DNA of 64,000 bases from an uncultured Allomuricauda sp. (GTDB lineage: Bacteria > Bacteroidota > Bacteroidia > Flavobacteriales > Flavobacteriaceae), in contig NZ_CANMUU010000002.1 of the NCBI RefSeq assembly GCF_947501165.1, positions 434,001 to 498,000 on the forward strand, read 5' to 3'. Shown in pieces: positions 32,925 through 42,118 of the stretch. The stretch's first letter is position 1. Each line of letters opens with the position of its first letter. The position numbers and the translations under genes are program-made. The notes beneath the pieces are model-generated. The model saw nothing but the letters and a program-made list of their open reading frames with translations. It did not search any database and was not told the DNA's origin.

Positions 32925-33868
32925 AACAAGGTTATAAAGGATTTCATGAATTCTGGAGATATATTTTAGGATTTTTCTCCGTTTTTGCTGTTTGGCAATT
33001 TATTGGGTCTATTCCTTTGCTTGCGGCGCTTCTCATGAATTCTGGAATGAGTGCTATGGCATCTGGCGATATTGGTGCCATGTCTGAGGTTTTGGGGGTG
33101 AATACTTTTTTGTTCCTCATGCTGCTAACTTTTGCCGTAGGATTGGTAGCTCTGTTTTTCTTTGTGAAAGTGGTACATAAACAATCCTTAAAATCGTTGA
33201 CAACAATGCGTAGCAAAATAGATTGGGGAAGGATTGTCTTTTCCTTTTTGCTTTGGGGTATTGTTTCTGTGGCCTTTATTTTAATTGATGTCTATTTATC
33301 ACCGGATGATTATGTTTTTAATTTTCAACTACAACCTTTTCTAATTCTACTGGCCATAGCGGTCGTTATGATTCCTATTCAGACCAGTATGGAAGAATAC
33401 TATATGCGTGGATATCTCATGCAAGGCCTGGGAATCGCTTCAAAAAGAAAATGGGTCCCTTTGGTAATAACCTCTTTGCTTTTTGGGTCTTTGCATCTAT
33501 TTAATCCAGAAGTGGAAAAACTAGGATATGGTATCATGGTTTTTTACATTGGAACAGGTCTTTTCTTGGGGATTCTCACTTTGATGGACGAAGGATTGGA
33601 ATTGGCATTGGGCTTTCATGCCGCCAATAACTTGATTACGGCATTGTTGGTCACTGCAGATTGGACAGCTTTTCAGACGGATTCAGTCTACAAGGACATT
33701 TCAGATCCGGTATTGGGCTGGGACGTATTAATTCCGGTTTTTGTGGTTTTCCCATTACTGCTGCTCTTCTTTTCCAAAAAATATAAATGGAGTAATTGGA
33801 AAGAAAAACTCTTTGGTAGGGTATTGTCAAAAGAAGAATTCTTGGCTTTAGAAGAAAGTGAATCCTAG
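32915..33868 (+). CDS. CPBP-family intramembrane glutamic protease
   Basis: The 317-residue membrane protein has about eight helices and the CPBP/Abi motifs: EEYYMRGYLMQ (EExxxR near residue 157), FGSLHLFNP and GFHAANN, which carry the catalytic Glu and His. Family members are CAAX-type prenyl endopeptidases or bacteriocin self-immunity proteins; the substrate is not known. Its place between menC and menE recurs in flavobacteria. Both neighbours overlap it. Confidence 0.88.
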   Translation: MYIEQGYKGFHEFWRYILGFFSVFAVWQFIGSIPLLAALLMNSGMSAMASGDIGAMSEVLGVNTFLFLMLLTFAVGLVALFFFVKVVHKQSLKSLTTMRSKIDWGRIVFSFLLWGIVSVAFILIDVYLSPDDYVFNFQLQPFLILLAIAVVMIPIQTSMEEYYMRGYLMQGLGIASKRKWVPLVITSLLFGSLHLFNPEVEKLGYGIMVFYIGTGLFLGILTLMDEGLELALGFHAANNLITALLVTADWTAFQTDSVYKDISDPVLGWDVLIPVFVVFPLLLLFFSKKYKWSNWKEKLFGRVLSKEEFLALEESES

Positions 33869-34937
33869 CTGGCAGAACATTCATAGGGATTTTGCGCTAA
33901 ATGGTGTTTCCCATTCAAAAGGAGCTCTTTTGGAGGTGGCATACAGTCTTATTAAGGAAGGAATGGATTTTGAAAAATCCATTGGTGATTTTCTTTTGGA
34001 TTGGTGTTCTGCTAAACCTAGTTTGGATATTTATACTTCAGGTTCAACAGGAGTTCCGAAAAAAATCACCCTCCAGAAAAGTCAAATGGCCAACTCTGCT
34101 CTTGCAACAGGTCAGTATTTCGGTTTAGAACCAGGAGATACCGCATTGTTATGTCTTCCCACCGACAGTATAGCGGGTAAAATGATGCTGGTACGTGCCA
34201 TGCTTTTGGGATTGCATTTGGACTATGTAATACCATCATCCCGACCCATCGGCCAAACTGCAAGTACGTATGATTTCTGTGCTATGGTTCCGCTTCAAGC
34301 TGAAAAATCACTTAAAGAAATTGATAGTATTAAAACCTTGATATTGGGTGGGGCACCGGTATCTTTATCCTTGGAGAAAAATTTACAAGGAACTTCTTCA
34401 AAAGTATTTGAAACCTATGGGATGACGGAAACCATTACACATGTTGCAGTTCGGCAAATAACCCCAACTACAGATGGTAATTTTAACCTTTTGCCTCATA
34501 TTGAAATCTCACAAGATGATAGACAATGTTTGGTTTTACACGCTCCAAAAATTTCAAGTGGCACAATAGTGACCAATGACCTTGTAGAGTTAACTTCAAA
34601 GACCAGCTTTAAGTGGTTGGGAAGGTATGATACTATAATCAATTCAGGTGGCATCAAACTCATTCCAGAACAAATAGAAAAGAAATTATCACCACTTCTA
34701 AAAAACAGATTTTTTGTAATCGGTGTTCCAGATGAAACCCTGGGTCAGAAACTGGTTTTGATAATAGAAGGTGATGTTAATACAAAAGACCTGATGCAGT
34801 CCATTGGAAAGACTCGAGCATTAGGTAAATATGAAGTTCCAAAGGAAATAATCAGCACAAAAGAGTTTATAGAAACGAAAACGGGAAAAGTTCAACGTGG
34901 TAAAACTTTGGAATTGATAAAAAGTGCATTTCCCTAA
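33858..34937 (+). CDS. menE: o-Succinylbenzoate-CoA ligase, short form
   Basis: The 359-residue protein is an AMP-forming acyl-CoA ligase with the P-loop-like IYTSGSTGVPKKITL, ETYGMTETITHVAV, the GRYDTIINSGGIKLIP hinge and the C-terminal lysine region ETKTGKVQRGKTL. It is shorter than the usual 450 residues, with a reduced N-terminal domain, as commonly seen in Bacteroidota MenE. Start is GTG at 33858 within the CPBP gene. It would activate o-succinylbenzoate with CoA. Confidence 0.9.
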   Translation: MNPSWQNIHRDFALNGVSHSKGALLEVAYSLIKEGMDFEKSIGDFLLDWCSAKPSLDIYTSGSTGVPKKITLQKSQMANSALATGQYFGLEPGDTALLCLPTDSIAGKMMLVRAMLLGLHLDYVIPSSRPIGQTASTYDFCAMVPLQAEKSLKEIDSIKTLILGGAPVSLSLEKNLQGTSSKVFETYGMTETITHVAVRQITPTTDGNFNLLPHIEISQDDRQCLVLHAPKISSGTIVTNDLVELTSKTSFKWLGRYDTIINSGGIKLIPEQIEKKLSPLLKNRFFVIGVPDETLGQKLVLIIEGDVNTKDLMQSIGKTRALGKYEVPKEIISTKEFIETKTGKVQRGKTLELIKSAFP

Positions 34938-35018
34938 TTGAAAAGGATACTTCCCTAATCCTCACTTTTCATTGTTAAAATTCACATGTAGGTTTGTTTA
35001 GATATAAAAATAAGCCAT

Positions 35019-35636
35019 ATGAAAACAAGTATTCTCATTTTCTTTTTCGCAGTCAACTGTTGGACTGCCCTTTTGCACGGTCAAACTTCTGATGAAGCAG
35101 AAAGCACGTTTGCAATCACATGTTTATCAACAATGAATGAAAACAATCAGCCACTATACATTGTTGATGGCACTCCTGTAACGGATAAAGAAATTGTTCA
35201 GAACATTGACCCTGATGATGTTATTTCCGTAGATATTTTAAAAGGTGAAGAGGCCAGTACGCTCTATGGGAAATCTGGTAGCAATGGTGTAGTTATTATC
35301 CAAACCAAGAATGAAAAAACCCATATTGAGACCAAACTAGAAAAACTTCCTTTTCAAGTGTATTCTATAAAAAATGATGGGTGGGTCATACAACAAGATA
35401 TTTTTAATGCACTAAGAGGTAGGGTTCCTTCACTGACCATTTCCAACATAAACAGTCCTGGGTCCATACCAAATTTTGGAGTTCGAGGTAATGACGCACC
35501 AATTATATTGTTGGATGGAATACGTGTTGATGCGTCCATTTTGAATACCCTTAATCCACAAGATATTGAATCCATCCATGTGGCTCCTTCGGCAGCTGGA
35601 ACCAATTACTTTTTGAACGGATTTCGAACATATTAA
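35019..35636 (+). CDS. Secreted TonB-plug-like protein without barrel
   Basis: The 205-residue protein has a signal peptide (MKTSILIFFFAVNC ... LHGQ) and two consecutive plug-like halves: PLYIVDGTPV ... DDVISVDILKGEEASTLYG followed by SNGVVIIQTK, and then FGVRGNDAPIILLDGIRV ... DIESIHVAPS. Plug domains normally close the barrel of TonB receptors; here no barrel follows and the gene ends. The product would be periplasmic or surface-located. It opens a series of related barrel-less plug proteins. Confidence 0.78.
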   Translation: MKTSILIFFFAVNCWTALLHGQTSDEAESTFAITCLSTMNENNQPLYIVDGTPVTDKEIVQNIDPDDVISVDILKGEEASTLYGKSGSNGVVIIQTKNEKTHIETKLEKLPFQVYSIKNDGWVIQQDIFNALRGRVPSLTISNINSPGSIPNFGVRGNDAPIILLDGIRVDASILNTLNPQDIESIHVAPSAAGTNYFLNGFRTY

Positions 35637-35690
35637 AATAACGCCATATCTAAAGGGTATTTCGTATTTTCATGGATAAATGAACCAACT

Positions 35691-37037
35691 ATGAAAAACG
35701 TAATACTCTTTCTGTTATTAACAGCTTCCTGCGCTGTATTTTCCCAACAAATCTTACCTGAGATTGAACGCGCTCGAGTGGTAGATGAAATACTTGAGGA
35801 ACGATTCAACACCCTGCTTCCAAAGCTCATGGATGATACAGGAATTGATATGTGGATATTGATTTCTAGGGAATACAATGAGGACCCTGTCTTAAAGACC
35901 ATGCTTCCATCAACCTGGTTGAATGCCAGAAGAAGGACCATTTTATTGTTCTATAGGAATAAAACCAAGGGCACAATCGAGAAATTGGCCGTGGCCCGGT
36001 ATAACGTAGGAAAAAGTATTGCCTCTGCATGGGACAAAGAAAAAGAACCCAATCAGTGGAAACGATTGGTACAGCTCATTGAAGAGCGTAGTCCCAAGAC
36101 CATAGGCCTAAATTTTTCCAAAGACTTCAATATTGCAGATGGTTTAGTCAAGACGGATTATGATGGGTTTATGGCAAACCTTCCAAAGAAATATCATGAT
36201 AGGGTAACTTCTGCAGAACAACTTGCAGTCCGTTGGATTGAAACTCGTACTGAACGAGAGATGATACTGTACAATCAACTAGTGGATATTACCCATGATG
36301 TAATAGCAGAAGCTTTTTCAGAAAAAGTGATTACACCAGGGGTTACCAAGACCTCAGAGGTGGTCTGGTGGATGCGGCAAAAGATTACCGATTTAGGTTT
36401 AAAAACTTGGTTTCATCCCACAGTGGATGTCCAACGAACCAGCGAAGAGTTGAAAGGACATTTGTATTCATTTTCAGGGAGACCGGAGGATATGGTTATT
36501 TTACCCGGTGATTTGGTGCATTGCGATGTTGGAATAACCTATTTAAGGCTCAATACAGATTGCCAAGAATTGGCCTATGTTCTAAAACCAGGAGAAAAGA
36601 ATGCACCAGATTTTCTGATCAACGGACTCAAAGATGGCAATAGGGTTCAAGATTTTTTAACCTCCAATATGGTAAAAGGCAGAACGGGAAATGAAATTTT
36701 GGCGAAGTCTTTGAAAGATGCACGTGATGCTGGTTTAAAACCTGCTATTTATACTCATCCTCTAGGGACGTATGGACACTCAGCAGGCACTACTATAGGA
36801 ATGTGGGATGCGCAAGGAGGTGTAATGAAAGATGACGGAGAGAACTACCCATTAAATCCCAATACAGTTTATGCTATTGAATTAAACACGACCATCAATA
36901 TTCCTGAATGGAAAAGAGATATCCGAATTATGCTGGAAGAAGCTGGTTTTTTTGGTGACAATGGATTCAGATACGTAAATGGAAGACAAACGGAGTTATT
37001 GCTCATCCCTAGAATTAAGAAACATTTGGGAAACTAG
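35691..37037 (+). CDS. Secreted M24 metallopeptidase (Xaa-Pro aminopeptidase-like)
   Basis: The 448-residue protein has a signal peptide (MKNVILFLLLTASCAVFSQQ), a creatinase-type N-terminal domain and a peptidase M24 pita-bread domain. Metal ligands look intact: Asp in HCDVG, Asp in LNTDCQ, His in THPLGTYGHSAG, Glu in AIELNT and Glu in MLEEAG. It is thus likely an active periplasmic metallopeptidase, though the substrate is unknown. It stands 54 bp after the first plug protein. Confidence 0.9.
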   Translation: MKNVILFLLLTASCAVFSQQILPEIERARVVDEILEERFNTLLPKLMDDTGIDMWILISREYNEDPVLKTMLPSTWLNARRRTILLFYRNKTKGTIEKLAVARYNVGKSIASAWDKEKEPNQWKRLVQLIEERSPKTIGLNFSKDFNIADGLVKTDYDGFMANLPKKYHDRVTSAEQLAVRWIETRTEREMILYNQLVDITHDVIAEAFSEKVITPGVTKTSEVVWWMRQKITDLGLKTWFHPTVDVQRTSEELKGHLYSFSGRPEDMVILPGDLVHCDVGITYLRLNTDCQELAYVLKPGEKNAPDFLINGLKDGNRVQDFLTSNMVKGRTGNEILAKSLKDARDAGLKPAIYTHPLGTYGHSAGTTIGMWDAQGGVMKDDGENYPLNPNTVYAIELNTTINIPEWKRDIRIMLEEAGFFGDNGFRYVNGRQTELLLIPRIKKHLGN

Positions 37038-37117
37038 AATTGCGCATGGCAAGAAATTTGATTAATTTTTAGAGGTAAATTTCTCACAACCATTAGGTTA
37101 CTCAAAAAAATCAAGCT

Positions 37118-38908
37118 ATGAAAAAAACGTTAATCTTTTTAGTCGCCCTGTGTATCTCATTTATTGGTTTTTCGCAGGAGCGATGGATTTCTGGCACCAT
37201 AATGGATGGTGATAGTCCAATTTCCGATGTCAATATCCAAATAATCAATCAAGGCACCTCAGTTAAAACCAATGCTGAAGGAAAATATAAAATACAGGCA
37301 TCTGCCGGCGATATTTTGTACTACACCAGCCCTGGAATGGAGTCTTTACAAATTCGAGTGGAGGATGTAACCCGTATTTTAAATCTAGACATGTTTCCTA
37401 AGATTGAAAAATTGGATAATGTAACGGTCACAAAAACAAGAAGAGCCAGTCAAAAAGAATTGGAAGAAGATTATCACATCAATCCGAATATCATTAAAAC
37501 GGTCTTTGGGTATCTCGATAAAAGCAAAGCTTCTTATTCAGTGCGCACCATGGATGCTGATAGGATTTTACCGGGAGAATATGATTTGGCCAATGTTTTG
37601 AGGAATAGATTTGCTGGTGTAACGGTTTTAGATGGCTTTGGATTTGGTACTACTTCCGCTGCTGGGGCGTCTGTTGGTTTTGCTGGAGCATCGGGAATCA
37701 ATGCTGGTAGAAGTGTACAAATACGGGGACGCACAGCTATTTTTGATATTGATGGTCAGGTTTTTACACAATTTCCCGACTTTATTGAGGTTCAAAACAT
37801 TGAACGTATCGGAATTATTTCTTCATATGCGGGAACCGTACGATATGGTAATCTTGGAAATGGTGGAGTTGTAGTAATAAATACTAAAAATGGTGTTTCC
37901 GCTCCGTTAAGGGATAAAAATGGAGTCATTATAGATAGGGCCAGGCTTAAAAATAATTTTTATGATGGAAACGCACTTACCGCCGAAAGTGTTTTGAACA
38001 ACGCTCCAGAATACTTGAAGGAACTTAAAAGGGCCGGTTCTTTTGAGGAAGCTAAGATTTTGTATGAGGCCAATGCCCAAAAGTATAGGTCATCCCCATA
38101 TTTCCTTTTGGATTCATATAAACATTTTTATGATACCTGGAATGAAGAAGAATATGCTGACCAAATTCTTGAGCAAGGGTATTCTGATATTAGTAACAAC
38201 CCGGTTCATTTAAAATCATTGGCCTACATCTATGATGCTCAAGGGCGTGATGAAAAAGCGAATGAAACCTATAAAGATATATTCATTCTGCGTCCCAATT
38301 ATTTACAATCCTATATGGATTTAACAAACAGTAATCGCAGGGTTGGCAAACCCAAAAAATCAGCGATTCTATACGCACGTTACTTCTATTTGTTAAGAGA
38401 AGGCTTTTTAAGTTCCGACACAGCAATGTTCTCAACCATGATAAATAGAGAGTTCAACAATCTATTGAGCTTGGAAAAAACGGATGTGGTTGGCTCCTCC
38501 AGAAGCAAAAAGATAAAAGTGGATAGAGAGGATTTTGATGGCACTAGGTTGGTATTTGAATGGAGCGATAGTGAAGCTGAGTTTGAACTACAGTTTGTAA
38601 ATCCTGAAAACCAGTTTTACACATGGACCCATAGTCTTGAGGCCAATCCTGATATTATTAAAAGAGAAAAAGACTTTGGTTATTCAACTTCCGAGTATCT
38701 GATGGATAATTCCTTGGCCGGAACATGGCTGATAAATGTAAAGTATTTGGGTAATAAGAGTTTAACGCCATCTTATCTAAAGACTACCATTTATCATAAC
38801 TATGGAACTAAGGCTCAACGAGAAGAGATTAAGGTCTTTAAACTAGACATTAAAAATGTCAATCGCGAACTATTTCAAATAACAAAGACTTCAAAGAGCG
38901 GTAGTTAA
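37118..38908 (+). CDS. Carboxypeptidase-regulatory/TonB-plug protein with TPR-like tail
   Basis: The 596-residue product has a signal peptide, a CarboxypepD_reg-like beta sandwich (ISGTIMDGDSPISDVNIQI), a plug domain (DLANVLRNRFAGVTV ... VQIRGRTAIFDIDGQ ... GNLGNGGVVVINTK) and then a helical TPR-like region (SLAYIYDAQGRDEKANETYKD). It ends in a beta domain (LVFEWSDSEAEFELQFVNP ... GTWLINVKYLG) and has no transmembrane barrel. The final domain is shared with the protein at 40097 and resembles DUF2135-type domains. It is 6 bp from the next gene, so the two are co-transcribed. Confidence 0.8.
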   Translation: MKKTLIFLVALCISFIGFSQERWISGTIMDGDSPISDVNIQIINQGTSVKTNAEGKYKIQASAGDILYYTSPGMESLQIRVEDVTRILNLDMFPKIEKLDNVTVTKTRRASQKELEEDYHINPNIIKTVFGYLDKSKASYSVRTMDADRILPGEYDLANVLRNRFAGVTVLDGFGFGTTSAAGASVGFAGASGINAGRSVQIRGRTAIFDIDGQVFTQFPDFIEVQNIERIGIISSYAGTVRYGNLGNGGVVVINTKNGVSAPLRDKNGVIIDRARLKNNFYDGNALTAESVLNNAPEYLKELKRAGSFEEAKILYEANAQKYRSSPYFLLDSYKHFYDTWNEEEYADQILEQGYSDISNNPVHLKSLAYIYDAQGRDEKANETYKDIFILRPNYLQSYMDLTNSNRRVGKPKKSAILYARYFYLLREGFLSSDTAMFSTMINREFNNLLSLEKTDVVGSSRSKKIKVDREDFDGTRLVFEWSDSEAEFELQFVNPENQFYTWTHSLEANPDIIKREKDFGYSTSEYLMDNSLAGTWLINVKYLGNKSLTPSYLKTTIYHNYGTKAQREEIKVFKLDIKNVNRELFQITKTSKSGS

Positions 38909-38913
38909 GCTTT

Positions 38914-40056
38914 ATGTCGCGATTAAAGGGAATCTTACTGTTTTGGGTTTCAGTTCCTTTATTAGTATCAGCACAAAAAGAGTATAAGGGTAGGGTATTG
39001 GATGCCAAAACCAATACTCCTATTCCTTATGTAAACATCGGAATTGTAAATAAAGGTATTGGTACGGTAACTGATGAAGAAGGATTGTTCCATTTGTCCA
39101 TGGATGCTATCAAATCATTTCCTGATGAGAACATTTTATTCTCGTCACTGGGTTATAAACCCTTTAAAATACCTGTCAGTAAAATTGAATTGGTCTACAA
39201 CGAGTATCCAGTAATAAAGTTGAGTCCCGAAATAGTCCAACTTAATGAAGTTGTGGTTACAAATGCACAAGGAGAATTTATTGATGAATCTATAGGATAT
39301 AAGAATTCAGGAGAGACCATATTTGGTTACTGGAAAGATAATGTGGCCTTAGGGGGGCAGTTAGCAACCCGAATCAGGGTAAAAAAAGGACTCAGAAAGC
39401 TACATGAGCTGGGGTTCGAGATATGGTCAAGTACTTCTGATAGTGTTTTACTGAGAATCAATTTTTATGATGTGGGTAGTTTTGGAAAACCTAGCAAGAA
39501 CTTAAATACTTCACGTGAAAACATCCTATATACCGTAAAAAAAGGACAGAGATTCGCTGATGTTGATTTACGCCCTTTTTCTGTATTTGCAGAAGATGAT
39601 TTTATAGTGTCTTTGGAACTGTTAAAAGTATATGGAAGTGACAATTTGGGTTTAATCATGGCTGCTATCCAATTTGACACGGATTCTTTCCGAAAATTTT
39701 CTAGTCAAGACGAATGGGAAACCTTACCATATTCAGCTATGGCTTTTTATTTGAAATCCTCGGTTTTAGTTTCCGGAAAGGCTGCTGAACGAATCAATAG
39801 ACGAAATCAAAGGAAAAAAAACAATTTACCTATGATTTCCGGTTTTTCTATTCATCGTGGAAAGATGATTACTAATGTAAGTGTTCGCAACATACGTACA
39901 AAAGAACTTGTGTATACTGATGTGAACGGACGATACGCTATTCATGCAAAGTACAAAGACGTGCTTTGCTTTGAAAAAGAGGGATATGAGACAAAATGCT
40001 ATGAAACTAGAAAGAAAAGCACATTGAACGCTCAAATGTATTTAGCAGAAAAATGA
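38914..40056 (+). CDS. Carboxypeptidase-regulatory-like domain protein
   Basis: The 380-residue product has a signal peptide (MSRLKGILLFWVSVPLLVSA), a CarboxypepD_reg-like sandwich (YKGRVLDAKTNTPIPYVNI), and a long beta-rich middle part without recognisable motif. A second, degenerate sandwich follows at the C-terminus (VSVRNIRTKELVYTDVNGRY). It resembles the N-terminal extensions of SusC-like receptors but has no plug or barrel. It is placed between two barrel-less plug proteins on the same strand. Confidence 0.75.
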   Translation: MSRLKGILLFWVSVPLLVSAQKEYKGRVLDAKTNTPIPYVNIGIVNKGIGTVTDEEGLFHLSMDAIKSFPDENILFSSLGYKPFKIPVSKIELVYNEYPVIKLSPEIVQLNEVVVTNAQGEFIDESIGYKNSGETIFGYWKDNVALGGQLATRIRVKKGLRKLHELGFEIWSSTSDSVLLRINFYDVGSFGKPSKNLNTSRENILYTVKKGQRFADVDLRPFSVFAEDDFIVSLELLKVYGSDNLGLIMAAIQFDTDSFRKFSSQDEWETLPYSAMAFYLKSSVLVSGKAAERINRRNQRKKNNLPMISGFSIHRGKMITNVSVRNIRTKELVYTDVNGRYAIHAKYKDVLCFEKEGYETKCYETRKKSTLNAQMYLAEK

Positions 40057-40096
40057 TTATTAACTTAGTGTAGTTTTATAATTCATTTTCAGTGCA

Positions 40097-42118
40097 ATGG
40101 ACAATTACCTTACCCTCTTTAAAAACAAACTATTTAGATTTAGTTTTGTTTTCTTGGTGCTTGCAACTACGTACGGTCAAGAAGTACAGAAGACAACTAT
40201 TTTTTGGGACACTTCCAGTTCAAGAGAAGACAGAAATGCAGCATTGGAAATAGAATATTTAAATGCCTATTTCCAACGATTTGAAAATGCTGATGTTTCT
40301 CTTGTGGGCTTTGGTAACGCAGTTCACTTTAGAGAAGATTTTACTATTAGAAATGGAGATTGGGAAGTGTTGCAGAAAAAAATTGAGTCTCTGGAATATG
40401 ATGGTGCAACTTCTTTCTATGGATTCGAAACTTATGCTTCGGAAGGATACAATCTCATTTTCACTGATGGTTATCAGAATGCTGGAAAAGCTATTCCAAA
40501 GCTTCAAGGAAAAGCAGTGGTCATAAATAGCTCAAAGAGTTATGATAAAAGAACCATCAATTTGTTTTCCATAATTGGTAAAGCGGATTTTCTAAATCTC
40601 AGAAAACTAAAGCAAGACAGTTTGAAGAGCACTTCGAAGCTTGTAGAGAAGAAAAGACAACCTTTGGATTCAACAGCAACCGGTTTGAAACAGGGAGTTC
40701 AGTTGGAAGAAGTAGTGGTTACCGAAACTATTGAGGAATCAACAGAATTGGAAGCTACAGCGCTAGGTCCAAAGGACAATGACGCAGTAGGATATGCGGT
40801 CCAAAGTATAGGCTCTGAGAAGTTATTGGATGTAGCTACAACATTGAACACAGGGATTCAAGGAAAGTTTTCAGGGGTCACCATTGGGCAAAATGATGAT
40901 TTAAGCCAAGTGGTCATGCGCCCCAGCAATTCTCTTTTGGGAAACAATTATGGATTGATTGTGGTGGATGGCGTTCCCTTGCCTCCCTCGCAATCATCAA
41001 ACAACGGCGCGGTATTCAGTACTAGTTTTCTAGACCCAAGGAACATAGAAGATATCACTGTTCTTAAAGGATTAGCGGCAACGAATATCTACGGAACTCA
41101 AGGCGCCAATGGGGTAATGCTCATTACCACAAAAACGGGGAGTTATGGTAAAGTTGGGGATGGCACTTCAGATGCCATGCAATTAAAGGACAATTACTAT
41201 GATTCAAAAATTAAGATTGACAACAAAGCCCTCGTGACCCCTTATCTAAAAGAACTGAAAAAGGGAAAAGATGTCCAAAGTGCCTATGCTATTTATTTAA
41301 AGCAAAGAGATAGATTTAAGGGCTCTTCGAGTTACTTTATTGATGTATTTGACTTTTTTTATGCTTCTTCTCCTACCGTTGCCTTTCGAATCTTATCCAA
41401 TGTTGTAGAAGTTGAATCTCCTAGTTATAAGATGCTTAGGGCCGCGTATTTAAAAAGTAGCCAAGCCAAGAATTATGAATTGGCTCTAGCCATTGTAAAC
41501 AGATTGATGCAAGAGCATCCAGACACATTACAAAACAATTTTGACTATGCGGTGTCCAATAGAAGTCTGGGAAATTACCAAACTGCTCTAAATACACTCA
41601 ATATATTACTTAAGGATAAGATTAATTCGATTCCCGAACTTAAGGGATTTGAAAAGTCCGTAGGTGCAGAAATCAGAAACCTAATTAATCAGCATAGAAA
41701 AGAGTTGGATATCACTAAGGTGGATATCAAATATCAAAATAACATTAGGTACAATGCAAGATTGGTATTGGAGTGGAGCAATCCAGAAGCCGAATTTGTG
41801 GTTCAATTTGTAAACCCTCAGAAGCGGTTTTTTGATTGGGAACATACCATGCAATCAGATAGCCGGAGATTACAAGAAGAAATTAAACAAGGAAGTTTTA
41901 CGGAACAATTCGAAATTGTAGGCGCAGAAACAGTAGGGGATTGGATATTGAATATTACCTCGCAAGGAAACATAACCATTGATGATAAAACTCCCACATT
42001 TATCAAGTGCAAGGTTTTCAAAAACTTTGGAAAGAGCAATCAGGAAACAATCTCATATATGGTTCGGCTTCAAGAACCAAATGAAAAACAGCAATTGGCA
42101 AAGTTTACCGTAGACTAG
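40097..42118 (+). CDS. vWA-like and TonB-plug fusion protein without barrel
   Basis: The 673-residue protein starts with a hydrophobic signal and then a von Willebrand A-like domain: WDTSSSR (MIDAS-like DxSxS), YDGATSFYGF and LIFTDGYQ, about residues 35-160. A linker leads to a plug domain (VAYTLNT-type start near 250, VMRPSNS, YGLIVVDGVPL, DITVLKGLAATNIYG, GANGVMLITTKTG). A TPR-like helical part and the same final beta domain as the protein at 37118 (LVLEWSNPEAEFVVQFVNP) follow. There is no outer-membrane barrel. Its stop abuts the stop of the convergent carboxylase gene. Confidence 0.78.
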   Translation: MDNYLTLFKNKLFRFSFVFLVLATTYGQEVQKTTIFWDTSSSREDRNAALEIEYLNAYFQRFENADVSLVGFGNAVHFREDFTIRNGDWEVLQKKIESLEYDGATSFYGFETYASEGYNLIFTDGYQNAGKAIPKLQGKAVVINSSKSYDKRTINLFSIIGKADFLNLRKLKQDSLKSTSKLVEKKRQPLDSTATGLKQGVQLEEVVVTETIEESTELEATALGPKDNDAVGYAVQSIGSEKLLDVATTLNTGIQGKFSGVTIGQNDDLSQVVMRPSNSLLGNNYGLIVVDGVPLPPSQSSNNGAVFSTSFLDPRNIEDITVLKGLAATNIYGTQGANGVMLITTKTGSYGKVGDGTSDAMQLKDNYYDSKIKIDNKALVTPYLKELKKGKDVQSAYAIYLKQRDRFKGSSSYFIDVFDFFYASSPTVAFRILSNVVEVESPSYKMLRAAYLKSSQAKNYELALAIVNRLMQEHPDTLQNNFDYAVSNRSLGNYQTALNTLNILLKDKINSIPELKGFEKSVGAEIRNLINQHRKELDITKVDIKYQNNIRYNARLVLEWSNPEAEFVVQFVNPQKRFFDWEHTMQSDSRRLQEEIKQGSFTEQFEIVGAETVGDWILNITSQGNITIDDKTPTFIKCKVFKNFGKSNQETISYMVRLQEPNEKQQLAKFTVD

